From: Styela clava
Taxonomy: Eukaryota > Chordata > Ascidiacea > Stolidobranchia > Styelidae
Assembly: GCF_964204865.1 (NCBI RefSeq)
Contig: NC_135259.1
Coordinates: 10,798,974-10,862,973, forward strand
Direction: 5' to 3'
Length of the DNA stretch: 64,000 nucleotides
Numbering within the stretch: position 1 is the stretch's first letter; each line of letters starts with the position of its first letter. The position numbers and the translations under genes are program-made. The notes beneath the pieces were generated by a model, which saw only the letters and a list, made by a program, of their open reading frames with translations, was not told the origin of the DNA and did not search any database. Shown piece by piece: positions 11,262 through 24,400 of this stretch.

Positions 11262-14139
11262 ACAAATATTGTCAGTATCGTGGTGTTGTAGATAGTCAAA
11301 CATTTCAGCATATTAATGAACCTCACTAAATATTTCTTCATATCAATGAATTAATATCACGGATAAAAAGGATTCAGTAGTAGTATACCACACCAACCCT
11401 GTGTCATCATTATACTTTTCGGTCAAAATCTTAATGTTCAAGCAACTTTAAATTCTACAAAGTAGCACCTAATCAACTCGACACGGTTACTGCTGTTAGG
11501 TCACAAAACAAATGAAATTGCTTTTACAATACATATCGTAGAAATGACATTAAAAATGCAAGCTCTTCTGTAATTAACTTTAATGTTTACTTATTTACTT
11601 CATTCATCAAATCACAAACAGAGGCTAATTACTTAGGGCCGAGTACTGGTTGTTACGAATGATCTAATATTAATATTGATATTGTTATATGATATTGTTT
11701 TCCCGAAGCCTATTTACCAACTAAGTGAACCCAATGAAGAAAAGGTTATATGACATCGTGTATATCACAAATTGACATTACATTCATATCGCCCATCAGT
11801 GTTTCCACTATCTAGTATCCGTTGTTTCGTGAAGGCAATCGCCATGCTCACGAAGTAATATAATAACTATGCATTAGTTTGTAAACAATATGTGATAAAA
11901 TGCCTGCGTCAAATATTTCAAACAGTGTTTCCCAAACTGTGGGTCGCGACCCCGTATGGGGTCACGTGTAGATTTTCCGGGATCGCCTAATTTCTGTCAA
12001 ACATGCGCACACAAGTGAATAGGATTTGAAAATTGAAATATGGAATTTGTGCTGGTCGGCATGTATCATAAAAGTTTCTAACTGTGATTTTTTCAGTAAT
12101 AACTCTGACCATTTATTGTCCAAACGGTGCCAAAATTGCTCGAAAAAATTTCATGTGGTACTTAACCGTTCCAGCTGGTCTACCGGTACCGGTGTAAATG
12201 TGATTGAGTGATAGTGTTACAAGCGCCAAGAATATTTCTTTTTTTTTATAGCTTTTTTGATCATGTTACATCAGAATGAATAGTTGGCCCGCTGGTACAA
12301 GAATCGGATTTTTTGCCAGGCTATGAGTAATTAAGTTGGTTTATTATTTTGTATCAGTGTAGCTTAGTGGTTATCGAATATACCAAGCAGAGTTGCTTTA
12401 TTTGGCGATTTGCCCTCAAATTAAGCGAATGACAAGTACGGTATTGATTGCCAGGCGGCGTCTTAGCCGAGCAATTACACTTTAGGTTTCGATCAGTTGC
12501 GAAAGCGCTTTGTTCGCGCACGTGTCTAAAATCTACGAGTAGGCTACGTGTTTTGTCCTCATCGCCTCCACATAAAAGTTAGCATTTTTGTATTGCAATA
12601 TTACAAACCCCAAGTTCTAGCATATAAAAGGCACTTAAAACATGTGATTCCGCGCGCGTTTTTTTCAATTTTACTTTCATGCTCTGTTTTACTTTCGAAT
12701 TAGGTGGAGCAATCTGTAATATGTTAACATTGAACTAAAAATAAAAAAGACACTTTTAGAATATATACACTAAATAAGGTTTGAAATTTATATCTATTTA
12801 GGAGCAAGCTTACAATATGTACGAAGTATTGTACGCTTCCTTACAATCTAACATTTTTATCAAGTCCGTCTATGTTTCGCCAATGAACCTTTATAATTCT
12901 GATCTAAGAGATTTTTACACTGTGGTTTTCATACGATGCCATGTGTTATCAAATCTTCCGCGGTTTCCTCGTTTTATTCGGCGCATTGCTGGAATTGTTC
13001 TTATATTTGGGCCAATGTTCAACGTCCACTTGCAGTCGATATACAGGTGGTAAATTGTTCACATTGAGGTAATTAAACTGATATACAGCACTGTTTTTTG
13101 AAGTTGCTCAACGTTTCTAGTTGTGGGGTCGCGAGTATTTGTAGGCTTTGATTTTATGGAAATGGGGTCGCAAAAAAAAAAGTTGAACCACTGATCTAGC
13201 ATACCCGGTAAGTATGAAAAATAAATTAGAAATTACACCGAAGCGCTTGGTTGTGTTCCTAAAATAGCAAACTCTCAATAAAGGTTATAATAGATTCGAT
13301 TTGGAAAAATTATCTTGTCAATTTGTGTTTCGTTCTGTAAGTTAGTAATCCAATACGTAGTGTAGTCAGCATTCAATTAAAATTCGCCAGCTATAATTCT
13401 AGACCTATAGTAAAATTTTTGGTTAGCAATTAAATTACTAAATCGTTAATGCAGTGTAGGATCACTAATTTTCAGCAATTACATATTCCATGACGCCAAA
13501 TATCTTGAACTCGACGTAACGCCAATACTAATTGAGCGCCTGAAGGGAGAAAACTTTGACGTCTTATCGTTTCCCTTATTTTTCGTATAGTAATAAAAAA
13601 TCAGCATTCTGTGACTAAAGATTTCAAAAATAAATCACAGGCAGAGAGATAAAATATCAACAAATGGTACTCTTTGACCAACAATTTTATGCAGATACAA
13701 CGCAATAAATGTCAGAATTCACCAACAGTACTTGAGCGATGTTTTCGAAAATTCATTTGTACATAATAACAGTAAAATTAAATTAATTTCGGTATTTTAT
13801 TTCTAACAGTAAAAGCATGATCAGACAGAATTTTAAAATTATATAATTACCTATCATTTTGTTCAATCATTTACACCGGTTACATTGAAGATTTGATCAT
13901 AGATCATACTCATACACACAATATTATGCAATAAATGACTATTTCAAGCTTGATCATTCTTTGAGGGTGACTTTTAAAAATATTTAATTTGGATTACTCA
14001 TTAAAACAAAAAACTAATACGCTGTTGACTATTTCACATTTGTTCTGTTTCTACAAAGTGCAGTTTAATTTTTTTTTTCATAAAACTGTTACGAGAATCT
14101 GGTGTTTTGATATCTAAGATCTAAACGTGTTTTGTCACG
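11262..14139. other. Intergenic region between genes 1 and 2
   Basis: No gene seen. It contains a degenerate hAT-like element (11923-13193). The last kilobase before gene 2 is AT-rich, with no TATAAAAG of the kind seen ahead of genes 1, 3 and 4. Confidence 0.6.
11923..13193. mobile_element. Degenerate hAT-type element
   Basis: The left end, CAGTGTTTCCCAAACTGTGG followed by GTCGCGACCCC, is mirrored by the right end, the inverse complement of CAGTGGTTCAACTTTTT...GCGACCCC. CAGTG(G/T)TTC ends and a GTCGCGACCCC sub-terminal motif are typical of hAT elements. The 8-bp flanks, ATTTCAAA and ATCTAGCA, do not match, so either the duplication has decayed or the ends come from different copies. No transposase is recognisable inside. 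Confidence 0.6.
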
Positions 14140-15435
14140 ATGAGGTATTGTTTGGTTAATTCGAGATGTAGTTTCCTACTGTTTCTAATGTTTATAAGCG
14201 CATCTGTCTTTCCTTCTATTCTTTGTGCAAGAAGCGATAAAGATGAATACGATTATATGGAGGATTTGGAAGATGATATAACTTTATATTGGACAGTAGA
14301 CCGAGATGAAATAACATTCCAGGTAAAATTCCTAGAGAATACTGATGTTATAAAAATGCTTAAAACGTAAGATAAGCGCATGAATTTTATTTATGAACTC
14401 TGTGTACTGAGCAATAATTCTCTAATAACAATACACATTTAGTTTTGTTACAGTTGCATGATTTTACTTGCAGATATCGGCGCCCACCACAGGATGGATT
14501 GGGTTTGGTTTTGCTGAATCAGGAACAATGGTGAATGCTGATGTCATTATGATGGGAGTGAAAAGTAATAGAGAATACGTTTTGGTGAATGGAAAGTTTT
14601 TGAAATTCAAAATTTTAAATCTAGAATTTACCATACCGTGATTAAGAGAACCATTAACTAATCGATAATTTGTAATATTTATCAATTCGTACAATCGTGA
14701 TTTGTGATTTGATTTTACGATTCTTGTAGTACTGCTATGTTTTTGAAAGAATGTACCTAATTTTTTGCTTTTCTTCAGAGATCAATCAATAAGGTCCAGT
14801 GCAAAACTTTTTTTTTTGTTTTAATAGGTATTTGATGTTTTGCGTTTTTTCTAGTTCAAATAAAATTTTATCATAACATCTGATAACATGTTAGGTAAAA
14901 ATAAGATAATAGACAGAAAAAAAGTTATATACTAGCATTAAATACATTTTAACGTCTGAAATATGTAGTAAAAAATAATTTTTTTTAGGATGGATATGCA
15001 TCAAGAAATGGAATACCATCACGAGATTCCGAACAAAATGTTGAAATATTGGATTGGAGGGAAGATGACGGAAGGACGACTATCACTTTCATGAGAGAAC
15101 TTGAAACTTACGACGTTGATGATACTGATATTGAGGTCTACTTTAAATTGATTATCACAAAGATAACGATATTTAGCTCGTTATTATTTTTCTTGATTGC
15201 ATACAGTAAAACCTTGAGCAATATTATTCTCTTCATTTATTAATTGTATTTGAATTTGATTAATCTCAGTAATATTATGTACTTACCTTACTAGTTCACA
15301 AGGCCCACATGCTTAAAAGTGATCCTATCGCAAATTGTCTATTACAGGAAGGTTTACTCAGAGTTATATGGGCATATGGTGAAAATGATATAGATGACAA
15401 ACTATCTTTTCAAGATTATCACAAAGGAAACAGCG
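14140..15435 (+). other. Gene 2 signal peptide and DOMON 1
   Basis: Exons 14140-14322, 14474-14584, 14989-15135, 15348-15435. The core reads APTTGWIGFGFAESGTMVNAD and the third exon starts DGYASRNGIPSRD. The fourth carries VIWAYG and ends DYHKGNSG. The Met (GTM) and His (DYH) are both present. Confidence 0.8.
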
Positions 15436-18400
15436 GTATGTTGTTGTCAATTACAAAATAATTTTATACCTTGTTTATTCCACCGAATTATTTAAAAATA
15501 GATTAAAGCATAGTCCCTTCTTTTTGTTGTCCGACAAGTTATTGGCGACAAGTTGTAGCATTTTTAACTATCTCTGAAACGTTATCTAGCAATCTATTTT
15601 TATCCTTTATCAACGCAAAAGCTTTTTTTAAAACGTAATGGATCGCTATAAAAAGTAATAATTAGTTGTAAAAAATATGAGCTTGACGTAAAGTTAATTA
15701 GCACTTCTGTTCTCATACAAATTCCTATTCTGCTTCACTATTGAATGAATATTGCCATTTTGAAATTATCACAAATGAAATATTAATGAGTATAATCATA
15801 AAATCCTATTTTACAAGTAGTTAAACAAAAACGATTACGCTGTGTCGAGCAACTTTGATCAATTTAAATTAGAAAAAATAATGCCCTGTGATATATTACC
15901 ATTATTCCGTCAAGTCTGAACATTCATTTAAACCATTTTTTACCGTACCCTGCTGTGAACAAAAAAATGTATCTGATAAGTTTTGAGTAAACTTGGAAAG
16001 TGGGAATTGTCATCATTTGGAAATTCTTTCCAGATAACTGGTATTTTCGTGTCTATATATTTCTACATTGTCCACGCGCTTTGTTTTGAACTATTCGAAA
16101 CTGAGAATTATCAAATTGTGATACAATAAATCATTATGTAAATCCCCTTTCCACCAGGTTCAATGCGCTTAGAATTGATACCTCCTGATGATGACGATGA
16201 TGATCGGAGAAGTGAAGGTGATGACGATGACGATCGGAGAAATGAAGATGATGACGATGACGATCGGCGAAATGAAGATGATGACGACGACGACGAAGAT
16301 CGTAAGAGAAATCGTAATAAGAATCGCAATAATAATCGAAGTCGTTATGAAGATGATGATGATGATGACGACGACGAAGATGACCGAAAAAGAAATCGAG
16401 AGAAAAATAGAGATCGTCAAAGTAGACGTAATAGAGAACGAGATAGAGATGATGACGATGACGAGAGAGAAGAATATGAGGAGAGTCCAACGGGTATGTC
16501 TAACGAAATAAAAAAAGATCAATTTATATGTTTTATAAATGTGTTTGATAGTGCATAACATACCCGCTACAGTTACGATGACAAATATTTGGCACAATTA
16601 CTGTAGTTGCATACAATAACTTAGCAAATGACTATACACGATTGTTGAACATGCACATTCCAAACTTCACAGGGAAGGGTGATGAGTACTTGGATTGGGA
16701 AGATACCGTTTACCTGGAATGGATTTACGACGAAGAAACAATCTCATTTAAGGTTCACTGTTTATTTGTGTTTATTATATGTTCCTTGTATGACTTTATT
16801 CTTTTTTTTTTCAGGAAAAGTAATAAAATTGATAAATATTGGAACATATTAAGCATGCTTCAAATATAAAATCTCACCCTTTTCTCATTGCTGATGCTTT
16901 TAATTTTATGAATTTATTATATTGCCTTCTTCCATGTCATACCAGTTGACTGCTCCGACTAAAGGATGGATGGGGTTTGGAATATCAAGAACAAAAGACA
17001 TGACAAGATCAGACATTATTATAATCGGAGTTGCAGATGGGCAAGGATACACCATAGTAAGTTAAATAACTTTCCATATACATAGTAGTAGCATTACTCA
17101 ATGATTCATTAATCCATGTTTTTTGTACTAGAAAATAGAATAGAGTTATTGTATTATTGTAACATAGTTTCAAATAAGTGTTGCTTTTAATTTTTCAAGG
17201 ATGCGCATTCTTCCAAGAATGGTGTGCCCGAAATCGACAAAAACCAAGATGTCAAGTTAATGACAGCATACCAAAATTCTACCCACACATCGATTTCATT
17301 CCAAAGACCAAAAAAGACATCAGATGACATTGAGATTACGGTTAGTTGACTTACTATTCATGGTTTACTCGAAATAGCTGATAACAAGAGTTGCTATGAA
17401 AAGGAGTTTTGTCTGTGAAGCTATTCCACGGGAGTATTGCGTGAACATGATAGAGGATAAAATCTATCTAATATTTTTTCAATGCGTTATGAATATAATG
17501 ATAACCAGTGCCTAAATTGTCCTGCCGTTTTCTTGGCTACCAAATGTGCGTTTAACACTATCATATTCCCGATCACAATAATTATAATTTTAATCTACTC
17601 ATATTCCTAATTCTAGAAAGGGTATCACAACGTAATTTGGGCGTATGGAGAAAATGATCTTTATGCTTTGCCTTCGGGAAAAGATTATCATGGAAGAAAA
17701 AACAGAGGTACTGTTGCATGATCTTTTATTGTTGATTTGCCTGACCTGTTTCGAAGCAATCTTCATAAGAATTTACATTCGTTTCCTGTTGCAATTTAAA
17801 TTCAAAAAGAAGTTTGTAAATAGTTCCAATGACATCAGTAGTTTTTTATAAAAAATAATCCCAACCGTAATTTTTATTAAATGTCGCCGTTTGTTCCTCG
17901 ACTTATTTATTATATGATTTGAAAATTATTTTCATTATCGTAGATTAGAGACAGTTGTGTGTGTAGTCACTACATGCTATTTTGTTCTTCAATTATCAGC
18001 CCGTATGCAACTGCTCAAATGCAATGACAAAAAAGAACAGAGTTAGCTAAATGAAGATATCAGTAATTACTTATCGATCTTTAGATCGGTAAGTATGTTG
18101 ATAGATATTTGTCTGTTTGTCTGTTAGATGCACGCGATATCTCACGAAGGCGTGGTTGAATCTGCTCCAAATTTTGCATGTGCATTCATTATATCTCGGA
18201 CCAGAAGCCTGCTGATTTGGATGAATTATGTCGTATAATTAGCGAGGTATTAATTAATTAGTGATGGGACACGCGGTGTCACTATAGGGTCATGAATCGA
18301 AACCGCAGTTTCGATCGATAAGTCTTCGGTCTCTAACCGATATTCTCGTTTTTTGTTTAATCCGTACATTATTTCAATAGGTTCGACTAGAATCGAGTTT

Positions 18401-21400
18401 ATAAGAAACATATTGGACTGGGACAAAAGTAAGTAGCAAAACAATATATTAATAATAAATAAAAAATGGACCTCCAGAAGTATGCGCGCCAAGATGGCGC
18501 ACAACCTGAACATAGTATGTGTGTACCGGTTGGAAGGTCAGGTTGGCGACATCTTGGTGCGCATACTTCTGCAGCACCTAAAAATGATATATATAGTCCC
18601 TATATGTGACCTGACATTAATAAAATTAACCTGTTAACCTACTCATGAAACCATCGTGATTTTAAGAATTTTTCGTTGTAATCGCCCACCAAAACAGGGT
18701 AACTTTTATAAAGTTGCCTGTTCGAAAATACGACGAATTATGAGAAAATTTGACTATATGTATGGCTGGAAAGATATCATAACATCGCAATGTAATGCTG
18801 GTCATGATGAAATTGAATATTACAATTATTGCAAATTACAATTACTCACAAAATTACAAAAACATTGTTATATTCAGTTGCGTTAAAAAGCCTTGACATC
18901 TCTTCTGAGAGTTATGAATAGGTATGTCTGAATAATTCTACCTTTTTTAGAATTAGAACAAAGTGACGACAGCAGTTACAGTGAGAGATCACACAGAGGG
19001 AGGGATGATAAATACGCCGATCATAAAAGTCAGTTATTCAGATTAAATCTCCCATTACATGAGACTTTGGATAAAGAAAAGGGCGTTGTACTTCAATGGG
19101 CGTATGACAAAACTCATATTATATGGAAGGTATTTTTCAAAAATGTTGATTCAAAATTACCTTCCGACTTATTTATATTTTTGACACATTTATGTTTTTG
19201 CTCATACTTTACCACTTTTTCGTTTCTGGCGTGTGTAATTTTTTTTTTCAATATTGCCTTTTCTATGCAATCATTCTGATTTTGTCCCCAGACTTTTAAG
19301 TCATAATAATGTAGTAGTGAGAGTAGGCGTTTTGCAAACTGTTTTGAGCAGTTATTGCAGCAATTACTCTAAACAAATATTTTTATAAGTTTTATTACAT
19401 GTAGTTAAAAATTATGTTCTTATATTATTGCGTTTTTCAGCTTTCAGTACCAACACTTGGATGGATTGGTCTTGGATTGTCTGATCGCGATTCTATGGTC
19501 GATGCCGATATCATTATGATGGGTGTAAAAGATGACGGTCGTCCATACGTTTTAGTGAGTAAAATTTATTAGATGTATAAGGTTTTGTGATTTTGAAGAA
19601 GAAACGGTAAACATCTAATTTTTACAAGACAAAAATGCATCTGGCGTATGCTAAAATCCTTAACTGCAAATTACAAATAGAAAATCGTATTCCAACTGGA
19701 AAATACTTGAACGGTGTGTACTTTCATTACTTCGACGACATTAGTACAACTTTTGTAAATTTTGTGCAGGGTGCAAGGAAATATGAGAGTTATCTAAAAT
19801 AGCTTTGCAAATTAAGGCGATATCGCGGTATTTCAGAAGCTTGAGTATTTGTCTTCTATGGCTATAATTATGGTAGTTAATTAGAAAATGTTCCGCAGTC
19901 TTACTGCAAACATTACAAAATAGCCACAATGCGCTAAATAATTGGTTTCCGAAGAATTACCACATTTTTGTTGGTTTATCGAAAGTACGCTACAAGACCG
20001 CTCCAAACGTCAAATCAACTTAACTTGTTAAGGATAAGTCATTAACTTGTATTAGTTCAGAAAGCAATGAGTTGAAATGACTATGACTATGACGTTGACT
20101 ATTTGTTGTTATCAATTTAGGATGCTCATGCTCTTGCGAACGAAGTTCCAAAACGAGATCAATCTCAGCAAATTGTTTTACTTCAAGCTACACAAAATGA
20201 TTCTCACACAACGATGATCATAGCGAGGGCAAGAAATACTAGAGATATTGACGACAAACCCATAGAGGTAAGTGTCAACCCCGCTCACATTAGCAGACAA
20301 AAATTTTTATAAAAAAAATCATCTAAAAATATAGGAATCAATTCACTTTTCACTTGTAACAAATTTTTTGGAAATTTTTGGAAAATCGGAACATATAGAA
20401 TTAGATTAAAAAAGTATATATAATCAAATTACAGATTTTTTTAGAACATCATTCATGTCATTTTTCATCTAATTATTTTATTTTTACAAAATTTTTACAA
20501 AATTCTGATATTCTGATAATCTTTTTACAGAACAGGGAAATTTATGTTTTGTGGGCATCAAGTCGGTTTGATTTAGATGATGAACCGACAAAGGCGGATT
20601 ATCATTTTCGCGAAAAAGGTAATCCACTGAATGATTGTATTTGCTAATCGGTTAAACCAGTAATTTGCACTATTTTTATGTTTTAGCTACTTGAGAATTC
20701 TTAAATCTTTTCATGTTGAAAATTCAAAAATTACATGAATTCAACATTCATTCATTTCACTTATAAATAAATTGCTTTATTTTAAATTGAATATAGGTTT
20801 TATAAGTTGTTTCAAATCTGAAAGTCTTACTGCGCAACACCATTTGAAAATGATTCCGTGACATAGATTTTGCAGCTTTGATACCTCCCTGTTACACTTG
20901 TAGTTTCCTAGGAAATTGTTAGTCCATAAAAAAATTTCGAGAGGAATTTTACCACTTTACGAATTTTACAGGAATTTTTCGAATCCTACTTGATTTATAT
21001 TGAAGTTTTACTTACCATTAATGTATAATAAAGGGTACATCTTTTACTTCAGGATATAAAAAATTGAATTTTATTCGGCCAATACCAGAGGAAGAACTTG
21101 TTGAATTAGAACGTAAGTTAATAATATAATTCGTAGACTAATAATAATTGTTCACCTAATTTATTAATATTCATTTGTTAAATTTGTGAATTACCAAATA
21201 CGATCTATTCGTATCAAATGCAGGTATTTGCACGACTTTTATTTAAATATGATTCAAATATATTACGCAAGCCCCTGAAGAAGATGAAGATATAGACCGA
21301 GACGACGATGATGATGATGATGACAACTTTGATGATCGAAACCGCCAAGTAAACTCTCCAAAACGTAGATCTTCGCCTCGTACATCTACGCCAGATCGAG

Positions 21401-24400
21401 ACAGCGATTCTCGAAAACCAACATCAGTATATTTGGATGAAAACGAACGAGTTCTGCTTAGATGGAATCACGATGGAGATTCTATTGTTTTAGCGGTTTG
21501 CTTTTAATGAATTTTGCAATAAGCATCATTAGTACCAACAATATTATATTACGCACTCACTATCTACGTAATTAAGATTTAATGGCATCATAAAATAAAA
21601 CAATAAATATTGATTTTATCGTAAATGAAAATGATACCCTCCGTTTTGATATATTTAAATATAAAATATATTATTTTTTTGTCTGTGTTGCAGATTGCTG
21701 CACCAACTCAAGGTTGGGTCGGCATCGGATTCTCACCTGACGGCACCATGAGAAATGCAGATATGATAATAACTGGTGTAAAGCGATCTAAACCATATGC
21801 CCAGGTACAATTAATAATGTAAATGCATAACTGAATAAAAAATAGATTGATTTTTTTTTATAAAGTATATCAATGTGATTTTATTATCTGATATTATAAA
21901 ATAATAACTTCGTGCAAAATAGAACTTAATTATGTATATTTGTTTGAACTTGGACATATTTATCGCAGGATACACATGCCACAGAGAATGGACCTCCTAT
22001 TGTAGATGATACTCAGGACGTACAAATTTTACACGGAATAGAAAACAGCACCTATACAGCAATTGCCTTCAAAAGAGCTCACGATACATTTGATTCAGAT
22101 GATTACATTATTCAGGTAACATATCATCACATTCTTTCAGATAAATGAACCTACCTCTAAAACGTGAGATGAATGTTTTTAATTTGCAACAGAGCTGTTG
22201 AGATTTAAAGACATTTCTGCTGAAGTAATATAAAATATTATGCGAATAATAAACTTCTGTATAACAGGGAGGAAGCATCAATGTCATTTGGGCGTTTGGT
22301 GACGATGATCTTGATGATGAACCGGACTCAAGTTTCTATCATTCTTCAGATAGAGGTGAATGGAAACTTTGATCAAGAATGGATGTATTGGTCAAGCGCA
22401 ATAAAAAATCGATATTGTCACTTAATACGATATTGAAAACGTAATTGAGTGAAATTTGTAGCCAATGAGAGCTTTTTACAACAACCTTTTTTTACCAATA
22501 AATCAGACTACTTTGGTAACGTTGGATTGTATATTAAACTCGACTTCTTATCGCGTACATTATGATTACTTGTGTTTCAAAATAGGTTTATGTTTCGTAA
22601 AATATTGGTGATACTTCCAATAAAAAGTAAGTAAATGATGTACAAAATATCACTAAAAAATATATTTTATTAGGATCAAAAAAGGTCGTGTTGCGTCCGA
22701 ATGCTCCTGTTCCGGAAAGTGAAGAGAATGATATTGATGATGAAGAAGCTGATAGAAATCAAGACGACAACAGATCTAGTAACATTTTTCGTTGACAGCC
22801 GTTGATAATTTTATCATTGAAAACCTTCGAAATCAATACCTTCGAAATAAAGTGCTATCAATGTTTATTTTTCTCGTTTTCATACTAAAATTCCAATTTT
22901 GTAACAATATATAGAATTTTGGTTCTGTTTAAAAAAAAAATTTGTGAAGTGATTTAGTTAATATAATACATGTATTCATAGTTAGGCCAAATAAAATAGA
23001 ACAAAAGTTACATTTACAAAAAAAAAATTTAGACCTAAAAATACGAAATGCACAATTATGTCTGATGAAGTTTATTTCGAAATTAATCGATAATTAGGTT
23101 GTAGTCATCGATCAAGATTTTACAAATATGAAAAGTATGTTTATTGGCTTGCCCTGATTCGAACAACGTATATGCTTGTAGGTAATGGAAGCGATGCACC
23201 AAAATCGAGTTCTGAATATCTAGATCATGACGAAACGATTAAATTAGAATGGAGCTTGAAGGATGAATCAATTATATTCAAGGTGAGAGCTTTTTCGCTT
23301 CAATCTTGTTGAAATAACATATTGATATCTTCTTGTTATGCTCGAAAATTAGACATAGCTAAAAAAGTATTCAATGAAGTAAGAATGTTTTTATCCACCT
23401 GTGATTATCAGCTTTCAGCGCCGACAACAGGATGGATTGGCTTAGGTTTTTCACGGACTCGTACAATGAAAGATGCGGATCTCATCATAGTTGGTGTTGC
23501 AAGAGATGGCGAACCATACGTATTTGTAAGTTCAGACGTAATATATTCTTAAAAAAAGATTCGATGAATTTTTTCTGGTGATATGATATGAGAAGGATTT
23601 CAAATATAATTTAAGTATAAAAATTCACACGACCTATTTAATATTATGAGAACCTGTTTGGTTAATCCAATAAAATGTCAAATCCAATATCCGAAAACTT
23701 GTACTAATTTCTTGTTCCGAAAAGATGTCTTTGTAATTATTCTTTAAATTTTTAGGACACTTTTGCTGATGAGAACGGAGTTCCCGAAGAAGATCGATAT
23801 CAAGACGTGAAGATTCTACGCTCTTCAGAATCTCGGGGTGAAACTGTTATCGTTTTCCAACGAGAGATCGATACCATGGACTCCTATGATAATAAGATTC
23901 CGGTAATTTTTTTTGTTTGCTGCACTACATGAATATTTGAGGCAAATTCAAAACTCAACGCTGAACTTGATATAGATTATTCATAGAATATTTTTCATAT
24001 TAAATTAAAACACTTTCTTCAAAAAAAAAAGTCTTCGCACTGTTCACGCGATAACTATATATATTTTTTTCAGTTATTTATTTTAGCAAGACTTTTGATA
24101 TGCAAGAATTGAATGAAGAAATACTGTAATCAAAATGAACCATGTCGTATTTGGTGAAGTTAATATTTTCGAATTAAGATTGACTAGATAGCGAGAGGTT
24201 CAATCGCTGGAGATATTGTATTTTTTCCTAACTTCATACATATCATCTAACCAATATAATACATGTTTAATACCTTTAGTAGAGCTTTTCAGTTTTCTGA
24301 TGTTTTATGCAGGAAGGAAGACTTAACGTGCTTTGGGCGTATGGGGATGATGACATTGGATCAGATATTAGAAGTTCAGATCATCACGGAAGGAACAGAG

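Noticed and set aside
12357-12500. tRNA-like A-box (GTAGCTTAGTGGTTATCG) and a B-box-like GGTTTCGATC
   Set aside because: The spacing is too long and no cloverleaf forms. It lies inside the decayed hAT element, so it is chance or a remote SINE relic.
16111-16597. Several long open frames on both strands with poly-Ser, poly-His or poly-Ile runs
   Set aside because: All arise from the GATGAC triplet repeats of gene 2 exon 5. Only the Asp/Arg frame joins the neighbouring exons in phase.
21272-21280. The nearer AG acceptor (GCAAG at 21271) for exon 15
   Set aside because: It puts the exon out of frame and meets a stop at once. The AG nine bases on keeps the frame, although its pyrimidine tract is poor.
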